Source: Streptomyces pyxinae
GTDB taxonomy: Bacteria > Actinomycetota > Actinomycetes > Streptomycetales > Streptomycetaceae
Direction: 5' to 3'
Assembly: GCF_024756275.1 (NCBI RefSeq)
Contig: NZ_JANUGQ010000040.1
Span: 1-48,073 of the forward strand
DNA length: 48,073 nucleotides
A program made the translations under genes and the position numbers. The notes beneath the pieces are model-generated. The model ran no database searches, was not told the DNA's origin, and was given only the letters and a program-made list of their open reading frames with translations. Shown piece by piece: positions 32,466-41,237 of the stretch. How positions within the stretch are numbered: the stretch's first letter is position 1; the number at the start of each line of letters is the position of its first letter.

Positions 32466-33728
32466 GTGACGGAACGGCATGTGCTCTTCGTAAATCTGCG
32501 GCGCATCAAGCGGGAGGGGCTCGAATCACTCCTCGCCGCCCGGCGCCTCGGCCACCGGGTGATCCTGCTCGGCCGGTCCCTTCCCGAATTCGCCAGGCCG
32601 CTCGTCCATGAGTTCCGGCAGGTGGACACGTACGACCGGGATGCCTCGATCGCGGCCGCCCGAGAAATTCATGTCGAGTACAACCTGATCGGTGTCGCCA
32701 ATTTCACCGAGGTCGATGTGCAGCTCGTCGCCGCCATCGCCGCCGATCTGGGGCTCCCGGGAATGCCGGCGGTCGCCGCCCTCCGGGCGCGCAACAAGTA
32801 TGTGATGAAGGACGCCCTCCGGCACCTTGAGGGCGTGCTGCCCCGATTCGCCCGGGTCACCGACCTGGCGGAATTGCGAGCCGCCGTCGAAGAAGTCGGA
32901 CTGCCGGCTGTCGTCAAGCCCACCGGCGCGTCCGGTTCGAAAGGGATCTTCGAGTTGCGCTCCCCGGCGGACCTGGACGTGGCGATGGCGGAGCTCACCC
33001 GGATCGCCCGCCCGGATTTCGACCCGGTGTTCCGCCAGTTCGGCGCCGAGTTCATCGTCGAAGAGTTTCTGGAGGGCGACGAACTCAGCGTGGAGGGCTT
33101 CGTCTCCGGTGGTGAGGTCCATATCGTGACCCTCACCGACAAGGTCACCAGCGTTCCGTTCCATCTGGAGCTGGAGCACAAGGTGCCCAGCGCCCTGCCC
33201 GCCGGGGCCTGGGCCGAGATCGGCGCCACCACCAAGGACATCGTCGGCGCCCTGGCCTTCGACAACTGTGCCTTCCACCTGGAGGCCAAGTGGGGCGAAC
33301 GGGGCCTGCGCTTCATCGAGATCGCCGGACGCCCGGCCGGCGACTACATCGCCTCCCATCTGGTTCCGGCGGCCACCGGGGTCGACTACTTCGAGAATGT
33401 CGTACGGGTGGCCACCGGGGAACCCCTCCGGCTGGAGCACGACCGGCGGCTGGAGGCCGGGCTGCGGTTCGTCCTGGCCGACCGGCCCGGCCGGTTCGAG
33501 GGGCTTCACGGGCTCGCCGGGCTCGGAGAGGATCCGGGCTTCGACCATGTCTTCACCGAGGTTCCGGTCGGTACCGAAGTGGCCCTGCCACCGGAGAATT
33601 TCGGCCAGCAGCGGGTGGCCGCCGTCATCGCCCGGCACACCGGCCGGCCGGGGCTCGACGCGCTCCTCGGCCGGGTCACCGACGAGATCACGGCCGGCTT
33701 GGCCCCCGCCGCCGGCCCGGCCGAATGA
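32466..33728 (+). CDS. ATP-grasp ligase
   Basis: A 420-residue ATP-grasp enzyme. The central nucleotide-binding region runs from LPAVVKPTGASGSKGIFEL (about residues 150-170) through FIVEEFLEGDELSVEGFVSGG, and the Mg-binding end is FHLEAKWGERGLRFIEIAGRPAGDYI. This layout is of the carboxylate-amine ligase type (BacD/PurK-like). The GTG at 32466 has GGAGGA directly upstream. It begins the block that includes the saccharopine-like and N-hydroxylase genes. A likely job is to activate a carboxylate, perhaps of the hydrazino acid or the pyrazole, for amide formation; the exact substrate cannot be read. Confidence 0.82.
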   Translation: MTERHVLFVNLRRIKREGLESLLAARRLGHRVILLGRSLPEFARPLVHEFRQVDTYDRDASIAAAREIHVEYNLIGVANFTEVDVQLVAAIAADLGLPGMPAVAALRARNKYVMKDALRHLEGVLPRFARVTDLAELRAAVEEVGLPAVVKPTGASGSKGIFELRSPADLDVAMAELTRIARPDFDPVFRQFGAEFIVEEFLEGDELSVEGFVSGGEVHIVTLTDKVTSVPFHLELEHKVPSALPAGAWAEIGATTKDIVGALAFDNCAFHLEAKWGERGLRFIEIAGRPAGDYIASHLVPAATGVDYFENVVRVATGEPLRLEHDRRLEAGLRFVLADRPGRFEGLHGLAGLGEDPGFDHVFTEVPVGTEVALPPENFGQQRVAAVIARHTGRPGLDALLGRVTDEITAGLAPAAGPAE

Positions 33729-33814
33729 CGCCCGGGAGGCACGACGACGGACGGACCGCTCCGGCGGGACCCGGCGGACCGGAGCTGCCGGAGGGGGCGG
33801 CCCCGTGCGGGTGA
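33725..33814 (+). CDS. possible 29-codon coupling ORF
   Basis: An ATG overlaps the stop of the ATP-grasp gene (ATGA), and this frame's own TGA overlaps a GTG of the saccharopine-dehydrogenase-like gene (GTGA at 33811). It would encode 29 Gly/Pro-rich residues and carry ribosomes across the 76-base gap. No function is claimed, and GC-rich chance is possible. Confidence 0.25.
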   Translation: MTPGRHDDGRTAPAGPGGPELPEGAAPCG

Positions 33815-35178
33815 CCCTCGTCGGCTGCGGCCAGATGGGCCGGGCCGCCGCCCACGCACTGGCCGGTGACCCGGGGACGGCGGAACTCCGGCTGCTGGAC
33901 CGGGACCCGGCCCGGGCCGGCGCACTGCGCGACTGGCTGCGGGACCACCCGGGCGGGCCCGGCCGGGCCGCCGGGATCCGGGTGGTGACCGACCTGGAAA
34001 CGGCCCTGGCCGGCAGCGACGTGGTGGCGGCGGCCATGCCCTGGGCGCCGACCCGGACGACCCTGGCGGCGGCCGCCCGGGCCGGTGTCCCGGTCGCCTC
34101 CGTCACCCGGCCGCCCACCGCGGAACTCGCCGAACTCGCCGCCGCCATGGAAGAGTCGGGCGGTACGGCCCTGCTGCCGTTCGGTCTGGAGCCGGGGCTG
34201 ACGGAGCTGCTCGCGGTCCACCTGGCCCGGCGGCTCGACCGGGTGCGCACACTGGACATCGCCTGCGGCGGCATACCCAGCGAGCCGCGCGAACCGCTCG
34301 GCTACACCGCCTTCTTCGGCGGTGAGAACGACCACCATCTGCCGATCGCTCCGCGCGAGGCGCTCGCCCTGGACCACGGCCGGCCCGTCTCGCACCCGCG
34401 GTTCTCCGGGGTGGTCACCCGCGACTACCCGGGCATCGGCCCGCTGGAGGCGTACCACGACGGCATGACCCCCTGGCTCGGTGAACACCCCGCCCTCCGG
34501 GACGCCGACTGCACCCAGAAGACCCTGCGCCGGCCGGGCTTCGCCGGCACCGTCAACGGACTGGACCGGCTCGGGCTGCTGGCCGACCGGCCGGTGGAGG
34601 TGGACGGCGCCCGGGTGGTGCCCCGGCGGGTGGTCGAGCGGGTGCTCGCGCCCCGGGTGCGGGCCAGGCCGGGCGACCGGGACCTGGTGGTGCTGGATCT
34701 GGTCGCCCGCGGCGAACTGGCCGGCCGCCCGGCCGCCTTCCGCACCACGGTGCTGGACCGCGCCGACGAGCCGACCGGCCTCTCCGCCATGGCCAGGACC
34801 ACCGGCTTCACCCTGGCCGAGGGCGCCCGGCTGCTCGCCGGGGGCGCCGTCACCGGTCCCGGCTGGCTCAAGCCGCACCTCGCCCTCCCGGAGGAGCTGA
34901 CGGCCCGGGTGATGCGCTCGCTCACCGGTCGCGGAATCGGCTGGGAGCCGGCCCACGAGGTCACCGACGGGCCCGGACACCCCGGTGGGCCCGAGGACGC
35001 CGGTGGGCCCGGGGATCCTGGCGGGTCCGGAGCCCTCGACGGCCCAGGGGGCGCCGGTGGGCCCGGGGATCCCGCGCACCGGGCCGGTCCCGCCCACCGG
35101 ACCTCCGCCCACCGGACCCCCGCGCACCGGGCCGCTCCCGCACCCGAGGCCACCGACGCCGAACGCCCCCACCAGTAA
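33805..35178 (+). CDS. saccharopine-dehydrogenase-like enzyme
   Basis: A 457-residue protein with an N-terminal Rossmann motif VTLVGCGQMGRAAAHAL and the central fold of the saccharopine/lysine-6-dehydrogenase family (LPFGLEPGLTELLAVHLARRL, CGGIPSEPREPLGYTAFF). The GTG at 33805 has GGAGGGG upstream. The last 75 residues are a collagen-like Gly/Pro/His repeat encoded by repeated DNA near 34975-35160. Saccharopine carries an N6-linked dicarboxylate on lysine; a lysine-hydrazine adduct made by the cupin-MetRS would be its N-N analogue. Cleavage of that adduct is therefore the natural guess, supported by the lysine N6-hydroxylase gene starting 11 bases downstream. Confidence 0.72.
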   Translation: MRVTLVGCGQMGRAAAHALAGDPGTAELRLLDRDPARAGALRDWLRDHPGGPGRAAGIRVVTDLETALAGSDVVAAAMPWAPTRTTLAAAARAGVPVASVTRPPTAELAELAAAMEESGGTALLPFGLEPGLTELLAVHLARRLDRVRTLDIACGGIPSEPREPLGYTAFFGGENDHHLPIAPREALALDHGRPVSHPRFSGVVTRDYPGIGPLEAYHDGMTPWLGEHPALRDADCTQKTLRRPGFAGTVNGLDRLGLLADRPVEVDGARVVPRRVVERVLAPRVRARPGDRDLVVLDLVARGELAGRPAAFRTTVLDRADEPTGLSAMARTTGFTLAEGARLLAGGAVTGPGWLKPHLALPEELTARVMRSLTGRGIGWEPAHEVTDGPGHPGGPEDAGGPGDPGGSGALDGPGGAGGPGDPAHRAGPAHRTSAHRTPAHRAAPAPEATDAERPHQ

Positions 35179-35189
35179 CGGGAGCCCAT

Positions 35190-36521
35190 ATGAGTACACC
35201 CACCCGCACCTACGACCTGGTGGGCATCGGAATAGGCCCGTCCAATCTCAGCCTCGCCGCGCTGGCCTCGCGGGAACCCGGCCTGGACGCGGTGTTCCTC
35301 GACCGCAAGGCGGCCTTCGACTGGCACCCCGGCCTGATGCTGCCGGAGGCCGAGATGCAGGTCCACTTCCTCAAGGACCTGGTCACCCCGGTCGATCCCA
35401 CCAACCCGCTCTCCTTCGCGGCCTTCCTGGTGGAGACCAAGCGGCTCTACCGGCTGCTGGTGACCGGCCGTTCCAAGGTGCCGCGCCGGGAGTTCGAGCA
35501 GTACTGCCGGTGGGCCGCCGAACGCCTGGACAATCTGCGCTTCGGCACGACCACCGAGACCGTCGAGTGGGACGGCTCCGCCTTCCGGGTGCAGACCACC
35601 GAGGGGGTGTACCGGTCCCGCAATGTGGTGACCGGCACCGGACTCACCGCCCGGCTGCCCCAGTGCGCCGCCGGCCAGGACCCGGAGACGGTCTTCCACG
35701 CCGAGCGGCTGCTGGGCGGCGAGCGGGACTTCGCGGGCCGGCGGGTGGCCGTCGTCGGCGGCGGCCAGAGCGGCGCGGAGGTGGTGCAGTATCTGCTCTC
35801 CCTCGGGGACCGGCGCCCCGCCCGGATCGTCTGGGGCACCCGGCGCGCCAATCTGCTGCCTCTGGACGACAGTCCGTTCGTGGACGAGCTCTTCCTGCCG
35901 GACTACAGCCGGTACTTCCACAGCCTGCCCGAGACCGAACGGGAGGAGGTGGTGGAACGGCTGCGGATGGCCAGCGACGGCATCTCGCTCTCCACCCTGC
36001 GAGCCGTCTACCGGCGCCTGTACGACCTGGAGTTGCTGGAGGGCGAGGAGCGTCCCTGCCGGGTCCTGCTCGACCAGCGCCTCACCGCGCTGGCCCCCGG
36101 CCCGGAGGGCGTGGTGACCACCTGGCAGCCGGCCCGGGGCGGTGGCCCGGTGCGCGAGACGGTGGACATGGTGGTGTGCGCCACCGGCTACGAGCACGGC
36201 ATGCCCGATCTGCTGCTCGGGCTGAAGGACCGGCTCACCCTCCAGGACGGACAGCCGGTGGTGCGCTCCGACTTCAGCCTCGACTGGGACGGCCCGGCCG
36301 GCAACCGCGTCTATGTCCAGAACGCGGCGCGGCGGGAGTTCGGAGTGGCCGACCCCAATCTGTCCCTGCTGGCCTGGCGCAGCGCCGTCATCCTCAACAG
36401 CCTGCTCGGACAGGAGCGTTACGACACCGGGCCGGTCAGCACCGCCCTGGACTGGGCGCCCCTGAACCCCGGCGCCCCGGAGCCGCGCCGCCCCGGAGCC
36501 GTCACCGCCGGCCGGACCTGA
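35190..36521 (+). CDS. L-lysine N6-monooxygenase
   Basis: A 443-residue flavin N-hydroxylase of the IucD/SidA family. The FAD site is GIGIGPSNLSLAALA at residue 12, the family block is DWHPGLMLPEAEMQVHFLKDLVTPVDPTNPLSF, the NADPH site is VVGGGQSGAEVVQYL near residue 190, and ATGYEHGMP lies near 330. It would convert lysine to N6-hydroxylysine, the activated nitrogen donor for N-N bond formation. No siderophore synthetase gene is near, and the cupin-MetRS gene follows directly, so hydrazine formation is the likely use, as with Spb38 in s56-p1. The ATG at 35190 has GGGAG upstream. Confidence 0.9.
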   Translation: MSTPTRTYDLVGIGIGPSNLSLAALASREPGLDAVFLDRKAAFDWHPGLMLPEAEMQVHFLKDLVTPVDPTNPLSFAAFLVETKRLYRLLVTGRSKVPRREFEQYCRWAAERLDNLRFGTTTETVEWDGSAFRVQTTEGVYRSRNVVTGTGLTARLPQCAAGQDPETVFHAERLLGGERDFAGRRVAVVGGGQSGAEVVQYLLSLGDRRPARIVWGTRRANLLPLDDSPFVDELFLPDYSRYFHSLPETEREEVVERLRMASDGISLSTLRAVYRRLYDLELLEGEERPCRVLLDQRLTALAPGPEGVVTTWQPARGGGPVRETVDMVVCATGYEHGMPDLLLGLKDRLTLQDGQPVVRSDFSLDWDGPAGNRVYVQNAARREFGVADPNLSLLAWRSAVILNSLLGQERYDTGPVSTALDWAPLNPGAPEPRRPGAVTAGRT

Positions 36522-36737
36522 CCCGGATCCGGCCCGGACCTGACCCGGGACTCGATCCGGACCTGGCCCGGACCCGGCCCGGACCGGCGAGAGGCCGACC
36601 GCCCGGGACCGGGCGCCCCGGACCAACCAGGACTGCCCAGGACCGAGCGCCCCGGGCCGCCCGGGACCGACCGTTCAGGACGAGCCGTTCAGGACCGACC
36701 GACCGACCCGGAGCCCGACTTCCCGACGAGAGGAGCA
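36522..36737 (+). promoter_or_regulatory. degenerate GGACC-rich spacer with GTTCAGGA repeats
   Basis: Most of this 216-base gap is a decayed repeat of CCCGGACC-type units. Near its end GTTCAGGA occurs at 36673 and 36687. No promoter boxes are clear. GAGAGGAG at 36728 is the ribosome site of the cupin-MetRS gene. Confidence 0.4.
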
Positions 36738-38834
36738 GTGGTGCGTCCCCCGGCCGTCCGGCCGTACGGCGCCCCGCGTCCCGCCATGCACCTCATCCCC
36801 ATCCCGCGCACCACCGCCGAACTCGACCTCCCGGGTTTCGTCCGCAGCGCCGAGCCCGACTGGGCCGAGGGCGACGGCCCGCTGCCCTTCAACCTCCGCC
36901 GGGTCACCCTCCGGCCCGGCGAGATCACGGCCCCGCACAACCATCACGACACCGAGGTCTGGGTGATCCTGGACGGCGAGGGCGAGGTGGTGTCCGACCG
37001 GAAGTCCGCGCCGGTACGGGGCGGTGACACGATCCGGCTGCCGCCGCTCTCCACCCACACCCTGCGCAATACCGCAGCCGACCGTCCGCTGACCTTCCTC
37101 ACCACCTGGTGGGAGGACATGACGGCGCTCGACCGGGCCCACCGGCAGCGGGCCGGACACCCCGCCGGCGGCGGACGGCCGGTCCTGCTGCTGCCGTCCT
37201 TCCCCACCCCCAACGGCGAACTGCACCTGGGTCATCTGGTCGGCCCGTACCTCGGCGCCGACCTGGTACGGCGCGGTCTGGCGGCGCGCGGGACCGAGGC
37301 GCATCTGCTGCTGGGCACCGTCGGCCACCAGAGCCAGGTGGCCGCCGCCGCCCGCAAGGAGGGTCTCTCCTTCTACGAGCTGGCCGAGCGGAACACCGAC
37401 GCCATCCAGGAGGCGCTGGCGGCGGCGGATGTGAAGTGGTCGGTCTTCGTACGCCCCTCCGCGCCGGAGTACCCCCGGGTGGCACGGGAGGTCTTCGAGG
37501 AACTGCGGGACCGGGGCGCGGTCGTGGCCAGAACCGTACCGGCCAACTACTGCGCTCCCTGCGGCACTTTCCTCTTCGAGGCGTTCGTCACCGGGGCCTG
37601 CCCGCACTGCGGCTCCCGGGACACGGCCGGCATCGAGTGCGAGGCGTGCGCACTGCCGTTCGCTGACGAGGAGCTGCGGGATCCCGGCTGTGCCCGCTGC
37701 GGAAGCCCGGCCGAACAACGGCAGTTGACCCGCTGGTATCTGCCGCTGGAACCGCTCAGGGAGCGGCTCACCGGCTGGCTGCGGACGGTCCGGATGAGCG
37801 CCCGGCTGCGCGCGTACACCGACCGTGTGCTGGCCGGTCCGCTGCCGGACCTGCCGGTGAGCACCGTCGCCCCGGACGGCATCCCGGTCCCGGCCGACCC
37901 GGCTGGTGCCACCGGCGGCCAGCGGCTGTACTCGGCCTTCGAGCTGGCGGCCCGCTTCCTCACCGCTCTGGACACGCTCGCCCGGGACCGGGGCGCGGCC
38001 GGCTGGCGGGAGTACGCGGCGGCGGAGAACCCGCGCACGGTGCTCTTCTTCGGTTTCGACAACGCCTTTCTGCGGACGATCGTCTTCCCGGCCGTGCTCG
38101 GGGCGTTCACCGACCGGGTGGCGCTCCCCGACACCATGATCTGCAACGAGTTCTACACACTCGGCGGCCAGAAGTTCTCCACCGGCCGGCTGCACGCCGT
38201 CTGGGGCCGTGAGGTGTTCCGGGAGGAGACCCGCGACCAGCTCCGGCTGTATCTCGCCGCCACCCGACCGGACGTCCGCCGCCGGGACTTCGACATCGCG
38301 GAGTACGCCGGGTTCGTCCGTACCGAACTCATCGACGGCTGGGAGAGCTGGCTGGCCTCGGTCGACGCCCGGCTGGCCAAGCACTTCGGCGGCACCGTTC
38401 CCGAGGCGGGCAGCTGGAACGCCGAGGCCGAGCGGTTCTACGGCCAGATCCGGGAGCTGCGCGAGCAGGTGCCGCGCGCGCTGGAGCCGGAGCGGTTCGA
38501 CGCCCGGGGCGCGGCCGAGCTGCTGCGGCTCTTCGTCCGCCGGGCCCGCCGGTTCGCCGAGGCGTGCGAGGACGTGCTGGCCGCCGCGCCCGGCTCCGGG
38601 GATGCCCGTACCTGTGTGGCGCTGGAGCTGATGGCCGTACGCACCCTCTCCGAGGTGGCGGGCCCGCTGGCACCGGTGCTCGCCGCCCGGCTGGCCGGGC
38701 GGCTCGCCACCGGGGCCGGGTCCCCGGTGGCCGCCGGCGACCCGCCCGGGTGGGTGCCCGCCGGGACGCCGGTCACCCTCGCCGGACCGCACTTCACGGC
38801 GGACGTGGCGATCAGGACCGCCGCTGACCGCTGA
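36738..38834 (+). CDS. cupin-MetRS fusion hydrazine synthetase
   Basis: A 698-residue fusion. Residues 17-110 form a cupin (HNHHDTEVWVILDGEGEV with metal-binding His). The rest is a methionyl-tRNA-synthetase-like catalytic domain: HLGH at 163-166 for the HIGH motif, a Zn knuckle with paired Cys motifs near 274-320, and KFSTGR at 479 where MetRS has KMSKS. Spb40-type fusions couple N6-hydroxylysine to an amino acid and form an N-N bond by ATP activation of the hydroxylamine with cupin-domain rearrangement. With the hydroxylase gene next door this is the strongest N-N marker in the window. The GTG at 36738 (or 36741) follows GAGAGGAG. Confidence 0.88.
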   Translation: MVRPPAVRPYGAPRPAMHLIPIPRTTAELDLPGFVRSAEPDWAEGDGPLPFNLRRVTLRPGEITAPHNHHDTEVWVILDGEGEVVSDRKSAPVRGGDTIRLPPLSTHTLRNTAADRPLTFLTTWWEDMTALDRAHRQRAGHPAGGGRPVLLLPSFPTPNGELHLGHLVGPYLGADLVRRGLAARGTEAHLLLGTVGHQSQVAAAARKEGLSFYELAERNTDAIQEALAAADVKWSVFVRPSAPEYPRVAREVFEELRDRGAVVARTVPANYCAPCGTFLFEAFVTGACPHCGSRDTAGIECEACALPFADEELRDPGCARCGSPAEQRQLTRWYLPLEPLRERLTGWLRTVRMSARLRAYTDRVLAGPLPDLPVSTVAPDGIPVPADPAGATGGQRLYSAFELAARFLTALDTLARDRGAAGWREYAAAENPRTVLFFGFDNAFLRTIVFPAVLGAFTDRVALPDTMICNEFYTLGGQKFSTGRLHAVWGREVFREETRDQLRLYLAATRPDVRRRDFDIAEYAGFVRTELIDGWESWLASVDARLAKHFGGTVPEAGSWNAEAERFYGQIRELREQVPRALEPERFDARGAAELLRLFVRRARRFAEACEDVLAAAPGSGDARTCVALELMAVRTLSEVAGPLAPVLAARLAGRLATGAGSPVAAGDPPGWVPAGTPVTLAGPHFTADVAIRTAADR

Positions 38835-39008
38835 CAACTGACAACTGATCACTGACCGCTGACCTCGCGACCGGGGCCGCAGGCGCGGTGTGCGCCGGCC
38901 CGCCGGCCGGCCGAACCACTCGTCGGGCGGCTCGGCCCGGTCCCGGGGCCGGCCCGGCCGGACCCGGCCCGCCGGCCCGCAGCCCCCGCGACTTCGTTCG
39001 TCACCCCC

Positions 39009-39034
39009 GTTCACCCCTGTTCACCCCCGTTCAT
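39009..39034 (+). promoter_or_regulatory. three GTTCAY boxes at 10-bp spacing
   Basis: GTTCAC, GTTCAC and GTTCAT start at 39009, 39019 and 39029, just ahead of the GAAAGG ribosome site of the aminotransferase gene. A similar triple set precedes the PurA-like gene. The preceding part of the 226-base spacer also has repeated TGACAACTGA-type sequence at 38826-38860. Confidence 0.35.
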
Positions 39035-39060
39035 CACTCCCGTGAGCGAAAGGCCCCACC

Positions 39061-40332
39061 ATGAACACCGAGAAGTCCGCCGCCCTCTACGCCCGTGCCG
39101 TCGAGGTCATGCCCGGCGGCAACAGCCGCACCGCCGTCTACAGTTCCCCCTATCCGGTCTACATCCGGTCCGGCAGCGGGGCCCGGGTGACCGACGCCGA
39201 CGGGGTCGAGCGGCTCGACTTCCTCAACAACAGCACCACCCTGATCCACGGCCACGCCCACCCCGAGCTGGTGAAGGCGATCGCCGAGGCGGTCGGCCGG
39301 GGCACCAGCTTCGGCATGCCCACCCCGGTGGAGGTGGAGTACGCCGAGGCGCTCACCGCCCGCAACGAGACCTTCGAGCACGTCCGGTTCACCAGCTCGG
39401 GCACCGAGGCGGTGATGATGGCGATCCAGGCCGCCCGCGCCCACACCCGGCGCCCGAAGATCGCCAAGATCGCGGGCGCGTACCACGGCGCCTATGACGC
39501 GGTCGCGGTCAACAACGACGGCTCCGGCTCGTTGATCAGCCACGCGGTGACCGGCAACCCCGAGGGCGTCGTCGCCAACACCGTCGTCATCCCCTTCAAC
39601 GACCCGGAGGGCGCGCTGGCGGTGCTCCGGGAACACGCCGCCGACCTGGCCTGTGTGCTGATCGACCCGGTGCCGTGGCGCATAGGTCTGGTGCCGGCCG
39701 ACAAGGAGTACCTGGACGCGCTGCGCGCCTTCTGCGACGAGAGCGGCGCCGTGCTCATCTCGGACGAGGTCGGTTCGTACCGCGTCGGCTACCACGGCGC
39801 CTTGCGACTGCTCGGCGGCGAGGCGGATCTCACCGTGCTCGGCAAGGTCGTCGGCGGCGGCATGCCGATCGGCGCGGTCGCCGGCCGCCGGGAGGTGATG
39901 CGGGTCTTCGACCCGAGCCAGGGCGCCCCGGCGCTGCCGCACTCCGGCTCCTACAACGCCAACCCGGTCAGCATGGCCTCCGGAGTGGCCTCGCTCCGGC
40001 TGCTGACCCCGGAGGCCGTGGAACGGATCGGGGAGCTCGGGGAACGGCTCCGTACCGCGATGCGCGGCACCATCGAGGAGACCGGGCTCGACTGGCGGGT
40101 CAATGGCCTCGGCTCGCTCTTCCGGGTGCTGGCCACCAGCGCGCCCGAGGGGTACGCGAGCCCGGCGGCGGCGATGAAGCGGCTCTACTGGGTACTGCTG
40201 GACCACGGCGTCCACATCGGCGACAGCGGTCTGGGCTGTGTCTCCACACCGATGGGCGACGCGGAGGTCGAGGAGTTCGGCGCGGCCTTCGGCGCGAGTC
40301 TGCGGCAGGTGCTGGCCGAGGGCCGGGGCTGA
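39061..40332 (+). CDS. class III PLP aminotransferase (glutamate-1-semialdehyde aminomutase-like)
   Basis: A 423-residue fold-type I PLP enzyme. The N-terminal VMPGGNSRTAVYSSPYPVY is typical of the GSA-aminomutase branch, FTSSGTEAVMMAIQAAR is the phosphate-binding loop, ISDEV holds the cofactor Asp, and Lys262 in LGKVVGGGMPIGAVAG is the Schiff-base lysine. The ATG at 39061 has GAAAGG upstream. Housekeeping HemL is longer-conserved and not clustered like this. Here it could install the amino group that becomes C4-N of the pyrazole, acting after a ring or chain ketone is made; this is inferred. Confidence 0.87.
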   Translation: MNTEKSAALYARAVEVMPGGNSRTAVYSSPYPVYIRSGSGARVTDADGVERLDFLNNSTTLIHGHAHPELVKAIAEAVGRGTSFGMPTPVEVEYAEALTARNETFEHVRFTSSGTEAVMMAIQAARAHTRRPKIAKIAGAYHGAYDAVAVNNDGSGSLISHAVTGNPEGVVANTVVIPFNDPEGALAVLREHAADLACVLIDPVPWRIGLVPADKEYLDALRAFCDESGAVLISDEVGSYRVGYHGALRLLGGEADLTVLGKVVGGGMPIGAVAGRREVMRVFDPSQGAPALPHSGSYNANPVSMASGVASLRLLTPEAVERIGELGERLRTAMRGTIEETGLDWRVNGLGSLFRVLATSAPEGYASPAAAMKRLYWVLLDHGVHIGDSGLGCVSTPMGDAEVEEFGAAFGASLRQVLAEGRG

Positions 40333-40340
40333 CCGGGCCC

Positions 40341-41033
40341 ATGAGCGCGGCCACCCCCGCCCACGGCACCCCCGCTCACGGCACCCGCGGCCACGACCGC
40401 CGGCCCGTCCGGGGACTCGATCAGCTCGATCAGGACGAGTTCCAGCGCCGCAGGCCGAGCCTCCAGGCGCTGGCGTACCAGCGCGTCGGCTCGGCCGAGG
40501 AGGCCGAGGACATCATCTCGGAGGCCTGGCTGCGCTGGACCACCGCGCGCGACGTGCAGAACGTGGAGAACCACGGGGCCTTCCTCGCCACCGTGGTGAG
40601 CCATCTCTGCGCCGACTACTGGAAGTCCGCGCACACCCGGCGGGTCTCCTATGTCGGCACCCTGGTGCCGGAGGAGAATCTCGCCCCCGCCACGACGGCC
40701 GAGGAGCCGCTCCAGACCGTGGAGCGGACCGACGAACTCCGGCGCGGTGTCGCCTGGTTGCTGGAGCTGCTCGGACCGGCCGAGCGTGCCGTCCTGGTGC
40801 TGCGGCTCGCCTTCGAGTACAGCTACCGCGAGATCGCGGCCGTGCTGGGCATCAGCGAGGTCTACTGCCGCAAGCTGTACGGCAGGGCGCACGACCGGCT
40901 CGCCGAGGGCCGGCCCCGGTTCACCGCCGCGCGGGTGGAGCAGACGGAACTGACCCAGCGGCTGCTCGCCGCCAGCCGGGCCGGTGAACTCCGCCCTCTG
41001 GAAACCCTGTTGGCCGCCGGACTGGCCTCCTGA
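40341..41033 (+). CDS. ECF sigma factor lacking its SnoaL tail
   Basis: A 230-residue sigma-70 family factor. Region 2 is LQALAYQRVGSAEEAEDIISEAWLRW and region 4 is LGPAERAVLVLRLAFEYSYREIAAVLGISEVYCRKLYGRAHDRL. SigJ/ECF41-type factors continue into a SnoaL-like domain beginning with L-x-RFLAAAxxGDLxxLxxLLA. Here the protein reaches LTQRLLAASRAGELRPLETLLAAGL and stops, so only the first helix of that domain remains. The tail normally tunes activity, so this form may be constitutively active or altered. The ATG at 40341 lies 9 bases after the aminotransferase stop. It is the only recognisable regulator in the cluster. Confidence 0.8.
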   Translation: MSAATPAHGTPAHGTRGHDRRPVRGLDQLDQDEFQRRRPSLQALAYQRVGSAEEAEDIISEAWLRWTTARDVQNVENHGAFLATVVSHLCADYWKSAHTRRVSYVGTLVPEENLAPATTAEEPLQTVERTDELRRGVAWLLELLGPAERAVLVLRLAFEYSYREIAAVLGISEVYCRKLYGRAHDRLAEGRPRFTAARVEQTELTQRLLAASRAGELRPLETLLAAGLAS

Positions 41034-41237
41034 CCCGGCCCCGCCGGCACCTGTCAGCGCACCTCCCGCCTCCACCGCACCTCCCACCCCCTCCGTCCGC
41101 CCCCTCCGTTCCGTCCGGGCCCTCCGTATCCGTCGCACGCCGGGCCCGACCGTACGCACCGGCGTCCGTCCCCCGGCCCCCGTCCTCTCGCCGTTCCTCG
41201 TCCCGTCTCCGTACGCACTTCAGGAAGCGACACGACC
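41034..41237. other. pyrimidine-rich spacer
   Basis: A 204-base C/T-rich gap between the sigma factor and dehydrogenase genes. CGCACCTCCC-type units repeat near 41060-41090. No gene, promoter or terminator is clear. Confidence 0.5.

Noticed and set aside
35190..36521. Siderophore biosynthesis
   Set aside because: A lysine N6-hydroxylase alone suggests it, but no NIS synthetase, NRPS or uptake genes are present and a cupin-MetRS gene follows directly.
39061..40332. Haem biosynthetic glutamate-1-semialdehyde aminomutase
   Set aside because: No other haem genes nearby; context is a nucleoside cluster and an adjoining sigma factor.
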